From: Cocos nucifera
Taxonomy: Eukaryota > Streptophyta > Magnoliopsida > Arecales > Arecaceae
Direction of reading: 5' to 3'
NCBI GenBank assembly: GCA_006176705.1
Contig: QRFJ01002478.1
Coordinates: 36,703 to 100,702 of the forward strand
Length of the DNA stretch: 64,000 nucleotides
The notes under the pieces are model-generated. The model had not been told where the DNA came from. It made no database searches and was given only the letters and a program-made list of their open reading frames with translations. The translations under genes and the position numbers were made by a program. Shown here one piece after another: positions 12,785-24,129 of this stretch; within the stretch, counting starts at the first letter, position 1; every line of letters starts with the position of its first letter.

Positions 12785-14691
12785 TGATGCATGCTAATAT
12801 ATAGTTATGGCAAGTGCACCAGTCGATCAAGTAATAAAGTAAGTGAGTAGAGTATTATCCCTAGAGGATTGAAAAATAAGTATTGAGAAGCTCTTTTCTA
12901 TGCTTTATTTAGAAGATCGATTTATGAGAATTAAAAAAAATAAAGAATAAAATAAAAAAATAAATAAAAATTGCAAGGAGATAAAGAGAGTGTAAATATT
13001 AGGGTTTTAAACTTAAGAGCAATAGGTTACTAAGGCAATCGGTGCAGCAACTCAGTCAATACAATATTTAGATTATTAGGTTAATTTTATTTCATGTGAT
13101 GATGGAGTCTCCTAGTTTATTCACTATCCTTTGGTCCAAGTGTAGCAAAACTATCAATATTTATTGATTACCCTTTGGTCCAGGTGTAATTTAAATAAAT
13201 ATCTATGCATTAAGTTTTATGAAACTCTCTAATTAAAATACGCAGCGTCCAAAGCGCACTAAAATTCCTGTATGCATATGAATTCTAATTCGATTCATAA
13301 TACAAGGTATATAATCAAGAAGCAATAACATAGATGTACTTGATTCGTATCATCTATGTTCATCAGATCAATTAGAAGATGGCCAGTAATCTAAAAGCAT
13401 TAAGATCGGATTTATATACTCCTTATGAATAAAATTTAAAATTAAAAATAAATCATACTAAATGTTGCATCAAAAGAGCGGCTACACCTTAGCCTTAGTA
13501 AAAGAAAATTTAGTTCATGATAACAAGTTCATAAATAGTAAATAAAATAAAAAACATGAAGAAATTAGATAGTTTATTCGCTGAAATTGGTTGTCCATTA
13601 CTCTTGGTGTGGAGAACTTGATGAAGAAGAAAGTCGCTTTGTGTAACAACCTTCGAAAGAAGAAAAGAAGAGGAAAGAAAAGTAACAAAATAAAAACTCT
13701 TTCTCTTCTCTCCCTAAACCCCTCTCTCTTTCTCTATTTTCTCTATTTCTCTCTATTTTCTCTTTATTTTTAACTCTCTATTTTTGTTCTCTGCCTCCTT
13801 TTGGCAACAGTAGGCAACCCCCTTTTTATAGGCTAAGAGATGGATTTTTAGAAGAAATCCTAACCAAATTGGGTTTAAAACTCTTAACACAAGTCAAATT
13901 GAAACCCTGGATAATTCTGACCTTCAGATTAGCATCCAATGGATCAAAAATCATTTAAAAATTCTTTTTAAAAATCCATTTCAAGTCAGAATTAACCTCA
14001 ACCGTCAGATCTTCTTGATGATTAAATTGGGACCATCGGATCACGTATAGGAGCCTTCAAATTTCTAGTTAAAATCGATAATACATCTCCACTAGTGGAT
14101 CTCGACTAGGAGCTACATCCACCATTCGTCAGCGCATAGATTTTCATCGTTCGGTCAAATTCCAACGAACAGCATCCATCGGATCTGGCAAAATTCCCAA
14201 AATACCCTCTATAGATCGTGCATGAGCCCAGTGTTGTGTGGACTACTACTTCCTTCAGCCAATCGAAGCATGCTCATCCTCATGAAATCCCTAAAATGCC
14301 CTCGCTTGGTTACTACAATGGTCCACCATGCACCATGAAAAATTCTGACGTTAGTGTGGCGTAAGCGGGGTGTTAGTGGACGATTGATCTTGTTTTGAGT
14401 GCAGTAAGGTTGGGCAGTCTGCTGAGCCAATTTTTATAAGCTGGTTTGAACCAGACCGACCGGCATTTAAAAATTATTATTATTATTATTATTTTCCTTT
14501 GAAATTCAATTTCAAACTCGTTTGAAGTCCGTTTTGCTTGAAATTTATTTTATCTGAACCAAAAAAAAAAAGATCTTCATATTGGTGATCTTCTTTCCTA
14601 CATAGAATTAATAAAAGTATCAATTTCTTAAAAATAAATTAATTTATTTTATAATTTAATACTTTTATTAGTGTATTTTTATCACTTATCA
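12785..14691 (-). repeat. Element N, 5' LTR
   Basis: Minus-strand LTR starting TGATAAGTGATAAAAATACA at 14691 and ending in GCATCA at 12785. It is the partner of 7293-9196, with an ATT microsatellite at about 14475-14493. Confidence 0.93.
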
Positions 14692-14696
14692 AACAT
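14692..14696 (+). repeat. Target site duplication AACAT (right copy)
   Basis: Identical to 7288-7292 on the other side of N. Confidence 0.95.
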
Positions 14697-15567
14697 GGAT
14701 TTTGATAAGGTGATCAAAACGTATGGCTTCGTTAAGAATAGAGAAGAACCCTACATTTACAAATGGGCAAATAGTCCAGTGGTGGTATTTCTTATCTTAT
14801 ACGTGGATGACATTCTCTTAATCGAGAATGACATCCTCACACTGCAAGGAATAAAAATTTGATTGTCATCTCAATTCTTCATGAAGGATTTGGGTGAAAT
14901 ATCCTACATTCTAGGAATGAAGATCTATAGGGATAGATCTAAAAGGATGCTTGAATTATTCCTGTCCATGTATATAAAAACTATGCTGAAGAGGTTCAAC
15001 ATGGAGAATTCTAAAAAGGGCTATTTTTCGATAGACCATGAAATTTCTCTCTCCAAGAAGGATTATCTGATAACTCTTGAAGAGAGAGAGCATATGAGTA
15101 GAGTCTCATATGATTTAGCAATGGTTTCTGTTATGTACGCCATGATATGTATGAGACCAGATGTTGCATATTCATTAGGAGTAGTGAGTAGATACTAATC
15201 TAATCTAGGAGAGAACCACTGAAAAGTGGTGAAAGCCATCCTTAAGTATTTAAGTAATACTAAGAACCAATGATTGGTTTATGGCAAGTCAGATCTGAAA
15301 CTTATGAAATTTACTAACTCCAACTTTCAATCTGATCATGATGACAGTAGAAGCATTTTAGGTTATATCTTTATCCTAAATGGTGGAGCCATCTACTAGA
15401 AGTGTTCTAAGCAGCATACTATGATAGACTCTATTTGTGAACTAGAGTACATTGCAGCATCAGATGCTATGAAGAAAGCTATATGGCTAAGAAAATTTAT
15501 CATCGAGCTCGGAGTAGCACCCTCCTTTGATGGTCCGGTCCTGCTCTACCATGACAGCATTGGTGCC
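14697..15567 (+). pseudogene. Copia remnant R: RT C-terminal part and RNase H
   Basis: The frame continues from 7292 after N. It reads FDKVIKTYGFVKN, then LILYVDDILLIENDILTL with an intact YVDD catalytic motif (about 14800-14811), FFMKDLGEISYILGMKIYRD, and RNase H pieces ELEYIAASDAMKKAIWLRKF and LLYHDSIGA. Stops are scattered (for example 14860-14862 and 15196-15198), but long indels are absent. It is cut at 15567 by insert M, inside RNase H. Together with 6897-7292 it is one dead pol gene. Confidence 0.92.
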
Positions 15568-16830
15568 TGTTGCTGTGAAATCTGGTTGACACCAGAATCG
15601 GTGCTGGAGTCGGAGAGGACGAGGTCATCCTGGTGGCCTGCAAAATAAGTCTCATCTAAAGTTGGATGTGGTGGCTCTGGCAAGACCCTTCGATGATCAA
15701 GGCAGCTCTTTCAGTCAACAGAAATTGAGTGCTTAGAAAAGAAAGTAGTAGAGTATCGAGAAGGAGAAGAGAGCTTCAGAAAGAAAGCATATCTAGAGGA
15801 TCTCTTAAATAGGTGGTGCCTGTAACAAACTGATAGTGATAGCTGCAACCATCTGGTAGTAGGCCATTCAGGGCCATGTGAAGTTTGTTATGGAGGGTAG
15901 TGTCTGTTGTCACGACGTGCCTGCCCGTTGGGACTTGACAGCTGAAGTTCGAATATGATAGCTACAGGCAATGAAAAGTTCTTAGTTATTATTATTCTAG
16001 AGGAGCTCGGAGGTTATCGAGGTTGACTGTGCGTAGGCTACTGCTTTCTATATTGAGGGCATGCACCGAGGTCCTTCGGGGCTGCTATAAGGGGTCCGAA
16101 CGAAATCCCATTGGGAGTATCTAAGAAAAGTCCGATCGAGTGGAGCCCTTCAGGCAACTAAAAGGAGAAGTCTAGGAGAAGTTCAACTATAGAAGAAGTC
16201 CAGAAGGAGTTCGACTGGTGGAGAAGTTTGAAAGAAGTTTGACTGGTGGAGGGGTCCGGCTGGAGGAGAAGTTCGGGAGGAGTTCGACTGTAGAAGAAGT
16301 CTTGAAGGAGTTCGACTGGCGGAGAGGTCCGACTGGAGAAGAAATTCGGAAGGAGTTCGACTGTAGGAAAAGTTCAGGAGAAGTTCGACTGGTGGAGAGG
16401 TTCGATTGGAGGAGAAGTTCGTGAGAAGTTTTACTATAGGAGAAGTTCGGAAGGACTTCGACTGTAGGAGAAGTCCTGAAGGAGTTCAACTAGCGGAGAG
16501 GTCTGGTTGGAGAAAAAGTCTGGGAGAATTTCGACTGGTGGAGAGGTCTGGCTAGAGGAAAAGTTCAGAAGGAGTTAGACCGACCCCCAAGCTGGCCAGG
16601 CAGGACTGCCCAGGGGGCTGCTCTCACTATTCAAGTTCATCTGAAGGGGATCCAATGATAGGAGGGTGGTCGAGATCACTCTGAGACTAGACATTTAGTT
16701 GAACTTCGACAGGAGCAGATTTATCTTCAACAATAGTTTTCCTACTCTCATTTTGAAACTCGAACGAAGGGAGTACAAATGCGACTGCCAAAGTACTTTT
16801 TAGCCTCCCACGCCCACCAAGATGGGATGT
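15568..16830 (+). mobile_element. Unclassified insert M in RNase H of R
   Basis: R breaks at 15567 and a different, more GC-rich sequence begins TGTTGCTGTGAAATC. It runs to 16830, where LTR B begins. It has no pol motif. The TG start and GC-rich composition suggest an LTR or solo LTR of a gypsy element, but the far end is lost and the family was not recognised. It holds the minisatellite at 16158-16570. Strand is arbitrary. Confidence 0.45.
16158..16570 (+). repeat. Purine-rich minisatellite in insert M
   Basis: Imperfect repeats of about 30-40 bases built from modules such as GGAGAAGTTC, GGAGTTCGACTG and GGTGGAGAGGTCCG. The strand is nearly all G and A between short CTG/TCG breaks. Open frames on both strands here (for example 16187-16489 minus, with repeated RTSP units) only reflect the repeat. 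Confidence 0.85.
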
Positions 16831-18544
16831 TGTTAGATATGTGTGCCCTAGAAGCCAAAATTGGCTGACACTTGTAATACACTTCTAAGGGCAAAATTTT
16901 AATTTTGACTATAAATAATAAAATGAGTTATTTTCTATCACATAGGTGTATTTAGTGTCTGTGATACATCCTTTGAGTTAATGATAATAATAATTCTTAT
17001 TTTCAAGAGTAGAAAATTTAAGACAAGAATTTTCATTACTAACTCATAAAATGCTTCTGACCATAGGATCATCATGAGGATGGTGATTGATCCAAAAGAT
17101 TAGTATACAATCGCTTCTTTGTAGTATATGAGTCTTGAGTCTAAGGTGTAGAGACATCAGAGCGAGAGTATAGGTACTCGTTAGAGAACGAGGCTACTGA
17201 GTGTGACCACCTCGAGTAGTCATAAGGAATTCTACCTTCTTATCGATGACTGACTCGAAGCTGCAGTGGTGTGTCTAGTTCTTTAACCTGAGGTGCGTCA
17301 GTAATTCACCTTGAGGGTGTTATAGTTTGACTGTACCATGACTCGGTCTCCAAGCCATTCAGAATCCTGAGGTATATGTTGGCTATAGCATGTTCATTAT
17401 AGAAATTGGATTGCACCAAGATGGAATCTATCTACCTCGATAGAAGAGGAGCAGCCCTATGATGATCATGAGAATCAAGTCCATAAGCCTATGGCCATGG
17501 CAGAGTGTGAAATAATAGAAAATATTTTTATTAAGGTTTTCACATCGGACTTGAATCGAATGATTAAATCATATGATAGAAATTAGGGTTTAACGAGTTC
17601 ACTATAACCTTAATCTGATCGGGGTTCAAGATAGAAGAACTTAATGACACAAGTAGCTGCACCAAGAGGTTCATTTTCAGTTTTGATGGGTTGCCACCAT
17701 ATACTGCTAGGTGTCACTGGTAGATTTTGGGAGCAACTAGAATGATTTAGATGATCGATCATTCTAATTGTCTGAATCAGAAGAGTTCTGATCCATCGAA
17801 AGGAGTTTTAATGATGTTGATGATGGAGATCACTACATATCCCATTACCATATAGAACTGAACCTAACTAGATCACATAAATAAGGGTTTGGATTTGGAT
17901 ATCATCAATTGGACTAACCTAGTTCAGTTGATTTGAATTAGATTCAATTAGTTTCAAAAAAATCATGCTAGCACATGATTGAGCCTAACATTCTCCTATT
18001 TTCTATCATTAAAAGTTATCTCGATTGAGCCAAATAAGTTTGTGCTCACTCAGGTACCTTTACCTAGTCTGATTGGAGCTTGTCTAGGTCAGAAAAGGAT
18101 TGTCTTAATTTATGAGATAAATTTAAGACAACACCTGCCATTTTCCATCACCTGCTAATTCTTATCCTTTGATTTTAGTCAAACATTGACCTTTGACCCT
18201 TGGACATCTATCTTTGTGTCATGCACTTATTGGAGAGAAGATTAGGGCTTGTCTCCTCTCTAAAAATTGGAAAGAAGGGGGTGCGCACCTAGGATGGCGT
18301 GCGCCTATGGATAGAGATGCCTGGAGTCCCATACAAATGGGACTCCATGTTGCTTTTTGGATTCAAACTAGGTGACCCTCATCTATAGACTTTGATCAGT
18401 CATAGGTGCCATCTAAGGATGAATCTATGGGTCTCTCATCTGATTGGATCAGGTGATGTCTTCTCAACAATCAGATTTAGATCTAATTAAATGAAGCAAC
18501 GTGATTGGCCGGAGTGATGTGGCACTGCATGGCGTAGCAGGGTC

Positions 18545-18552
18545 TATATAAA
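18545..18552 (+). promoter_or_regulatory. LTR promoter TATA box (element B)
   Basis: TATATAAA in the context GGTCTATATAAAGACC. The same position is TATAAAT in LTR A (2044-2050), TATAAAA in G (38334-38340) and F (32127-32133), and TATATAAA in E (28400-28407). LTR H has a damaged version (near 41751-41760). Transcription should start roughly 30 bases downstream. Confidence 0.7.
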
Positions 18553-18863
18553 GACCTATCTACACCCACTTTTTCAAGAGTTCCTCTTAGCCCATACCCT
18601 AAGGCTGCTCCTCTCCCTCCTCCATGCCACCATTTTGATCCTTTCTCTCCTCTCCATGCCCAAGGCAGTTGGGCTTTAGATTAGTGCGAGTAAGGCAAGA
18701 AAAGGCTGACGAAAAAGGAAGAAGGCAGCACTGCTGCAGAGACGACGGGTGATCTTCAGAAGGAGTTTCAAAAATCCTCCAAATCAGATCTAGATCTAAT
18801 TTTTGAAGATGAGATAAAGAAGGAGAAGATCTCCAGATCTAGCCTGAGTGGATATCGATAGAG

Positions 18864-18881
18864 GCCAGGCGCTTGCGTGGC
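18864..18881 (+). promoter_or_regulatory. Conserved LTR hairpin block
   Basis: GCCAGGCGCTTGCGTGGC can fold with outer stem GCCA/TGGC and inner pairs. It follows the conserved stretch ATCGATAGAG in A (2383-2400), B, F and G, and in altered form in H, I and J (minus). It lies about 310 bases after the TATA box, so it would be in the 5' end of the element RNA. The function is not known. Confidence 0.55.
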
Positions 18882-19117
18882 TAGATCCAGAACCTCAGGG
18901 CTTTAGCAGCATCATCAATGGATAATCAGATTACCCAGAATCAAGATAAAATTAATTAGATTTAATTTAATTTAATTTTATTATTTATTAGATCATAAAA
19001 TTAGATCTAAAAAGTGTTAGATCTAATTAGGATCTAAGAGGTGATTTTTGAAATATGCCTCTCGATCAAATCAGATCTGAACGAACTTGACCCCGAGAAA
19101 TCAGGATTTTCCCTTCA

Positions 19118-20973
19118 ACTGGTATCAGGGCCAGATTCTTATAAAATTTATTTAGATCTATTTTAATATGATAAATTTATGATTTTAGATATCATATTAG
19201 ATGTGATTAGATCTAAAATAAAAAAATTAAAAAATTAAAATTAATAATTCTACATCAAATATGTATGAGATACATAACTAGACTAGGAATAGAATTATTC
19301 TCTATGTAGTCTAGTATAATCATAATTTTTATATAATTAAATATAATTTTTAGATCTATTTATTTACTATTTTTTGATCTAATAAATGTTATAATCAAAT
19401 CTTAAAATAAAAAATAAATTAAATTTAATTTGATCATATGAGATATGATAGTTGCATGTTTAGACTAGTTATAGAATAGTTCTACAATAGGATCTAGATT
19501 AAATTTTATTTGATAAGATCAAATTTAAATTTAATTTCTTAGATGATTATGAGATAATTTAGATCTAAAAAACATGCATGCATGATACATGACATGTATG
19601 CAAAATATGTTTTAATTAGATCAATTTTCTTATATGAGATATATGCTTAGATCTAATTAGTTTTTGTAGATTAGTTGTATTTCTGATTAAGGCATTCTCC
19701 TTGACCGTTCGATCATAAGAATAAAGTAGGGCTTAAAGATCCTCTCCTCCCATTCGATGGGATGTTCTTATGATGTATAGGGATGCTACACATTCTTCCT
19801 TAATTAGAAATTAAAATCTTACTTTCTGCAAAATCTTAGATCCTGAAATCCTAGGCTCTTATTTGCATGATTTATTTTTGAACCCTAAACTTAATTAAGA
19901 ATTAAGAATATAAAACATATTAGGTCTAAAATTAAGAATTTTTAGATCTAAGATATGTTCATAAAATTGGGTTCGGACTTCGGTAGCTCAATTAGGTCTA
20001 GCAGTTGATCAAACCGAATCAAGAGTTAGTTAGATGGGATCAACAATACTTAAATTGACCAGCCTAATAGGATTAAGTCTGGGTCAAGATCGAGTCACGT
20101 GAGTGATCGATCAAGCTAAGACCTAATTAGGCTTAGTGGTTAGAGTCTGGATTGTAGGCTAACCCGATTGGTTCTGGCTTAACAATTTAGTGTCTAAAGT
20201 AAGTTTGGCAGATACGATCGATTGGTTTTTAATTGGGAGCAACTCGACTTGAATGTATTCTTATCAAGTTAATGGCATATCCCTTCCACCGATTTCACTT
20301 ACCTGGCCATGTTTGATGACTCAGTTCTGATATGAGGGGGTCAATAATCCGAGCTAACCCATGCCACTAGGTTAGTCATAATGGTTATGACTATGTCAAG
20401 TCTAGTTTAATGAGACCTAAATCAAATCTTCCTAAGAAAAGATTAAGTCTAAGGTCTTCCACCATTGTAGATATGCGGGCCCTTCCTGGGGTTGATTGTT
20501 CTCAGCTGGTTATAGTGGCTCAGTTGCACTAGGAAGACGCAACCATGTCTAATAGGCATTGGATGGTACAGGCTGGAGGATGGATTGGGCTCAATATTTT
20601 GGATATGGTGAGAGATTCAATTAGGAATCCAATCTATGCAAATGATGGGTCTGACTTAACTAAGGAGTGGATCAATATTTCAGACACAGTGAGATTCATG
20701 AATTAGAGATCAAGTTTGGGTGCATCATGATTAGAGAATCATTGAACAAGAGTTGTTCACTCATTGGCTAACCCATCACCAATAACTGTTAGGTGAGGTG
20801 ATGAGTCAGTCGGTGGGATCGCACCACCCACTAGAAATCAGTAATTGTGAAGATTTTTGCATCTCTATAGAGAAAGTGTAGGGATCTGAGAAAATAGTGG
20901 GAGCTAATTTGTTTAAAAATAAAATTCCTAAATAAATTGGTTAAGTCTTAATTACAGTATCTAACTAGAAACT
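19118..20973 (+). mobile_element. Element B, long untranslated leader
   Basis: About 1.85 kb of AT-rich sequence with many in-frame stops and no protein similarity, between the primer site and gag. It is homologous to the leader at 42848-44635. Two inverted repeats are conserved between them: 19277-19315 (ACTAGACTA/TAGTCTAGT) and 19713-19773 (TCATAAGAA/TTCTTATGA) enclosing CCCAT-TCG-ATGGG at 19749-19761. A role in packaging, dimerisation or translation is possible but not shown. Confidence 0.8.
19120..19131 (+). promoter_or_regulatory. Primer binding site of element B
   Basis: TGGTATCAGGGC differs by one G from the usual initiator tRNA-Met site TGGTATCAGAGC. It lies two bases after the 5' LTR. 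Confidence 0.88.
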
Positions 20974-21835
20974 TTGACTCTCTATAGAAAAATATCTGTA
21001 TCCAACCCACTAGAACGAATCCTGAACACCCATAGACTGATTGGACTAAATTATAAGGATTGGCTCCAAAACTTCAAAATCATTTTGGGTTCCAAGAAGT
21101 TAACTCATGTATTGGTTTAGGACCCTCCCATCTTACCAGCTCGTCCATCCGCTGAGCAGAGAGCATCTCTGGATAAGTGGATAGATGATGATAACAAGAC
21201 TAGATATTACATGTTGGGCTTGATGTCTGATGAACTTCAACACCAACATGAAGATATCTGGACTGCTTGCCAAATGTTGGCTCACCTATAGGAGTTGTTT
21301 GGTGAACAGAGTCGCGCAGCTAAGTATCAAGTCACTAAACGACTGTTCAAGGCTAAGATGTATGATGGGCAGTCAGTCCAAGATCATTATCTGATGATGA
21401 TCAAAGACATGGAAGAGCTTGAGAAGCTCGGAGTGAGGTTGGACTTGGATCTGCAGAATGATATAATTCTGCAATCCTTAACTGATGCGTATGGGTAGTT
21501 CATCATGAACTACCATATGCATAAAGTTCAAAATTTCTTGGCCGAACTTATGAACATGCTGGTTACCGCTGAGCTTTCCATGAAAAGCACTAAAGCCTTA
21601 GTGCTTGCTATGGAACGGACTTCTTCTAAGAGAAAGTCTTTTGGAAAGAAGAAGAAGTCTGTGAAAAAGTAGAAGGTGGAAGGAGGAAAGAAGAAAAAGA
21701 TAGAGCCGAAGAAGAAGGCTACTGACAAAGAAAAGTGTTTCCATTACAACAATGACGGCCATTGGAAGCGGAACTATCCTACTTACCTGGAAACCCTAAA
21801 GAAGAAGGAGGCAGGTCCTTCTAGAGGTATGCTCG
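20974..21835 (+). pseudogene. Element B: copia gag (UBN2-type) with damaged zinc knuckle
   Basis: Frame 1 reads the copia gag N-terminus (ILNTHRLIGLNYKDWL), the capsid middle (KYQVTKRLFKAKMYDGQ, MIKDMEELEKLG) and a Lys-rich tail. The zinc knuckle is at 21736-21777: of the CCHC residues, the second and fourth Cys are Tyr. There is no ATG at the expected N-terminus; the frame opens at TTG (20974). Stops: TAG at 21118, 21289, 21496 and 21670, all where relatives have Gln. Gag would form the RNA-containing particle. Confidence 0.92.
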
Positions 21836-22290
21836 TTATTGAGTCTAACCTTATGGTTTCTTCTGCATCCAGTTGGGTGCTTGACTCTAGTTCTAGTGCT
21901 TACTTGTGCACTTCTATGCAGGGTCTTGAGGATAGCAGGAGGCTGAGGGATGGTGAGATGATCCTATGCATCGAAAATGGAACAAGGGTTGCTGTCGTGG
22001 TCGTGGGAACATACCCAATTCGACTACCGTCTGATTTAGACTTAGTATTAAAAGACTGTTATTATGTACTTGTAGCATGTAGGAATTTGATTTCTATTTC
22101 TTGCCTTGCATTAGAAGGCTATGTAATTAGTTTTCTTAAGGACCATTGTAACATTTTTTATGAAAGAAATAAAATTGCAAGTGGTTTTTTTATTAACGGT
22201 ATTTATCAGTTACATGTTGATGTATCTGATTTTAATTTCGAGCAAAATGTGAATGCCATAAAATCAAAATGAACTAGGGATAGTCCAAAT
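21836..22290 (+). pseudogene. Element B: copia aspartic protease
   Basis: The same frame continues from gag without a shift. The active-site region reads SSWVLDSSSSAYLCTSMQGL with catalytic Asp at 21883-21885; the usual Asp-Ser-Gly is Asp-Ser-Ser. Downstream are LRDGEMILCIENGT, LDLVLKDCYYVLVACRNLIS and GYVISFLKDHCNIFY. The protease would cut the gag-pol polyprotein. A TGA at 22270-22272 lies in the linker to integrase. Confidence 0.9.
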
Positions 22291-23215
22291 GATAGATATC
22301 CGTGGCACCTAAGATTAGGTCATATAGCAGAAGATGGGGTTAACAAATTAGAGAAAACTAGGCTATTGAGTTCGTTGACTTTCGAGTCATATCCAATTTG
22401 TGAATCCTATCTTCATGGCAAAATGACTAAACTCTCTTTTTGTAAACATGGGGAAAGGGCCACGGATCTTCTTGCCCTAGTACATATAGATGTGTGTAGC
22501 CCATTAGATATACCGGCTAGAGGCAACTTAGTCTACTTCATAACCTTTACCGATGATTTATCTAGGTATGGGTATGTGTATCTTATGAGACACAAGTATG
22601 AAGCGTTTGAAAAGTTCAAAGATTTCAGACATGAAGTAGAAAAGCAAACTGGAAAATCCATTAAGGTTCTTCGATCATATCGAGGAGGTGAATACCTTAG
22701 TCGAAAATTTTTGAACTATCTCAAGGAAAATGGCATAGTCTCTCAGTGGACTCCACCAAGAACATCTCAACTCAACGGAGTTTCAGAATGGAGAAATTGG
22801 ACCCTATTAGATATGGTCTGATCCATGATGAGCTTCACAGATCTTTCTGATTTTTTTTGGAGATACTATTTGTTAACTACAATATACTTACTAAATAGGG
22901 TTCTTTCTAAAATCGTTCCTACCACATTGAATGAGATATGGCATGATAAGAAATCAAGTCTGAGTCATCTCAAAATTTGGGGCTATCTGGCTCATGTCAA
23001 AAGACAATAAGCGGACAAGTTAGACTTTAGATCCTTTAGAGCTCGATTCATAGGATATCCTAAAGAGTCATTAGGATATTATTTCTACATTCCAGAAGAT
23101 CACAATGTGATTGTTAGTCGACATACCATTTTTCTTGAAAAATAGTTTATCCAAGATGGTGGCTTTGGAAAGTAGATCAAGCTTGATGAGAAAGTCTCAC
23201 AAGAGCAATGAGCTA
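22291..23215 (+). pseudogene. Element B: integrase, catalytic Asp lost
   Basis: The HHCC region includes WHLRLGHIAEDG and CESYLHGKM, with one Cys changed to Tyr. In the core, the first acidic residue is kept (VHIDVCSP, Asp 22489-22491), the second is Tyr (RSYRGGEYL, 22678-22680), and the third Glu is kept (GVSEWRN, 22786-22788). The C-terminal part has LKIWGYLAHVKRQ and RARFIGYPKESLGYYFY. Stops: TGA 22819, TAA 23008, TAG 23143. Integrase inserts the DNA copy into the host chromosome. Confidence 0.92.
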
Positions 23216-24129
23216 AGGATCAAATGGAACCAAATCATGTTATGACAATCCAGTCACTACCTCCTCCACCTCGTAGATCGAAAAGAGTTTTCCATCCCCC
23301 TGAGAGGTACTTAGGTACTATTTCAGAGGATGTAGAGAAAATATTCCTCGTAGGTAATGGGGTTCACGGTGATGATCCCAAAACCTATAACGAGGTGATA
23401 TCAGATATCAACTCTAAGAAATGGTTAGAGGCAATGAAGTCAGAAATTGACTCGATGCACTCAAATCAAGTCTGGACCTTGGTAGATCCACCAGAAGGTA
23501 TAGTACTTATTGGGTGTAAATGAATCTACAAGAGAAAGATTGGTGTGGATGGGAATGTGGAGACATTCAAGACTAGATTAGTGGTAAAAGGTTATAGTCA
23601 ACGCGAAGGCATTGACTATCAGGATACCGTTTCGCCAGTTGCTATGCTAAAATCCATTCGCACAATGCTTGCTTTTGCAGCTTATTTCAATTATGAAATA
23701 TGGCAAATGGATGCGAAAATGGCATTCTTAAATAGATATCTTGAGGAAGATATCTATATGAAACAGCCACTAGGTTTCACATCTAGTGATGATGATCACA
23801 AGGTTTGCAAGCTGCAATGGTCCATATATGGACTTAAGCAAGTATCTCACAGCTGGAATACTCATTTTAATGATGTGATCAAAATATTTGGTTTCATCAA
23901 AAATGAGGAAGAATCATGTGTCTTCAAAAAGGTCAGTGGAAGCACTGTTGTGTTCCTCGTATTGTACGTGGATGACATCCTGCTTATTGGGAATGATATT
24001 CCCATGTTGACCATAGTTAAAATGTGGTTATCTAAAGAATTCTCCATGAAAGACCTAGGAGAAGCATCCTTTATTCTGAGAATTAAGGTCTATAGAGATA
24101 GACCGAATAGGATGCTAGGACTTTCATAG
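23216..24129 (+). pseudogene. Element B: reverse transcriptase
   Basis: The linker to RT includes RRSKRVFHPPERYLGTISED. The RT domain runs from about 23400 with KKWLEAMKSEIDSMHSNQVW, GYSQREGIDYQDTVSPVA, MDAKMAFLNRYLEEDIYMKQ and SIYGLKQVSHSWN. The catalytic YVDD (23965-23976) is intact. Stops are TGA at 23521-23523 (Trp position) and TAG at 24127-24129 (Gln position). No frameshift is seen. Confidence 0.93.

Larger units (their letters stand above)
7293..14691 (-). mobile_element. Athila-like Ty3/gypsy element N, complete ends, gag-PR only
   Basis: A 7.4-kb minus-strand element with two LTRs of 1904 and 1907 bp, a decayed tRNA-Asp primer site, a G-rich polypurine tract and the perfect duplication AACAT. 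The internal region encodes an Athila-type gag and aspartic protease, but RT, RNase H and integrase are absent. It is therefore non-autonomous by structure. By eye the LTRs differ by about 6-7% in the stretch 8096-8345 against 13588-13835, indicating an old insertion. Confidence 0.93.
16831..19117 (+). repeat. Element B, 5' LTR (2287 bp)
   Basis: Starts TGTTAGATATGTGTGCCC and ends TTTTCCCTTCA, with the primer site two bases later. TATA box TATATAAA at 18545-18552, followed by CT-rich sequence, the hairpin block at 18864-18881 and AT-rich U5-like sequence. No credible gene lies inside it. Confidence 0.93.

Noticed and set aside
16187..16489. 100-codon minus-strand frame with repeated Ser-Arg-Thr-Ser-Pro units, and a plus-strand frame at 16218-16424
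   Set aside because: Both strands are open because the DNA is a minisatellite with few stop triplets. The products are a translation of the repeat.
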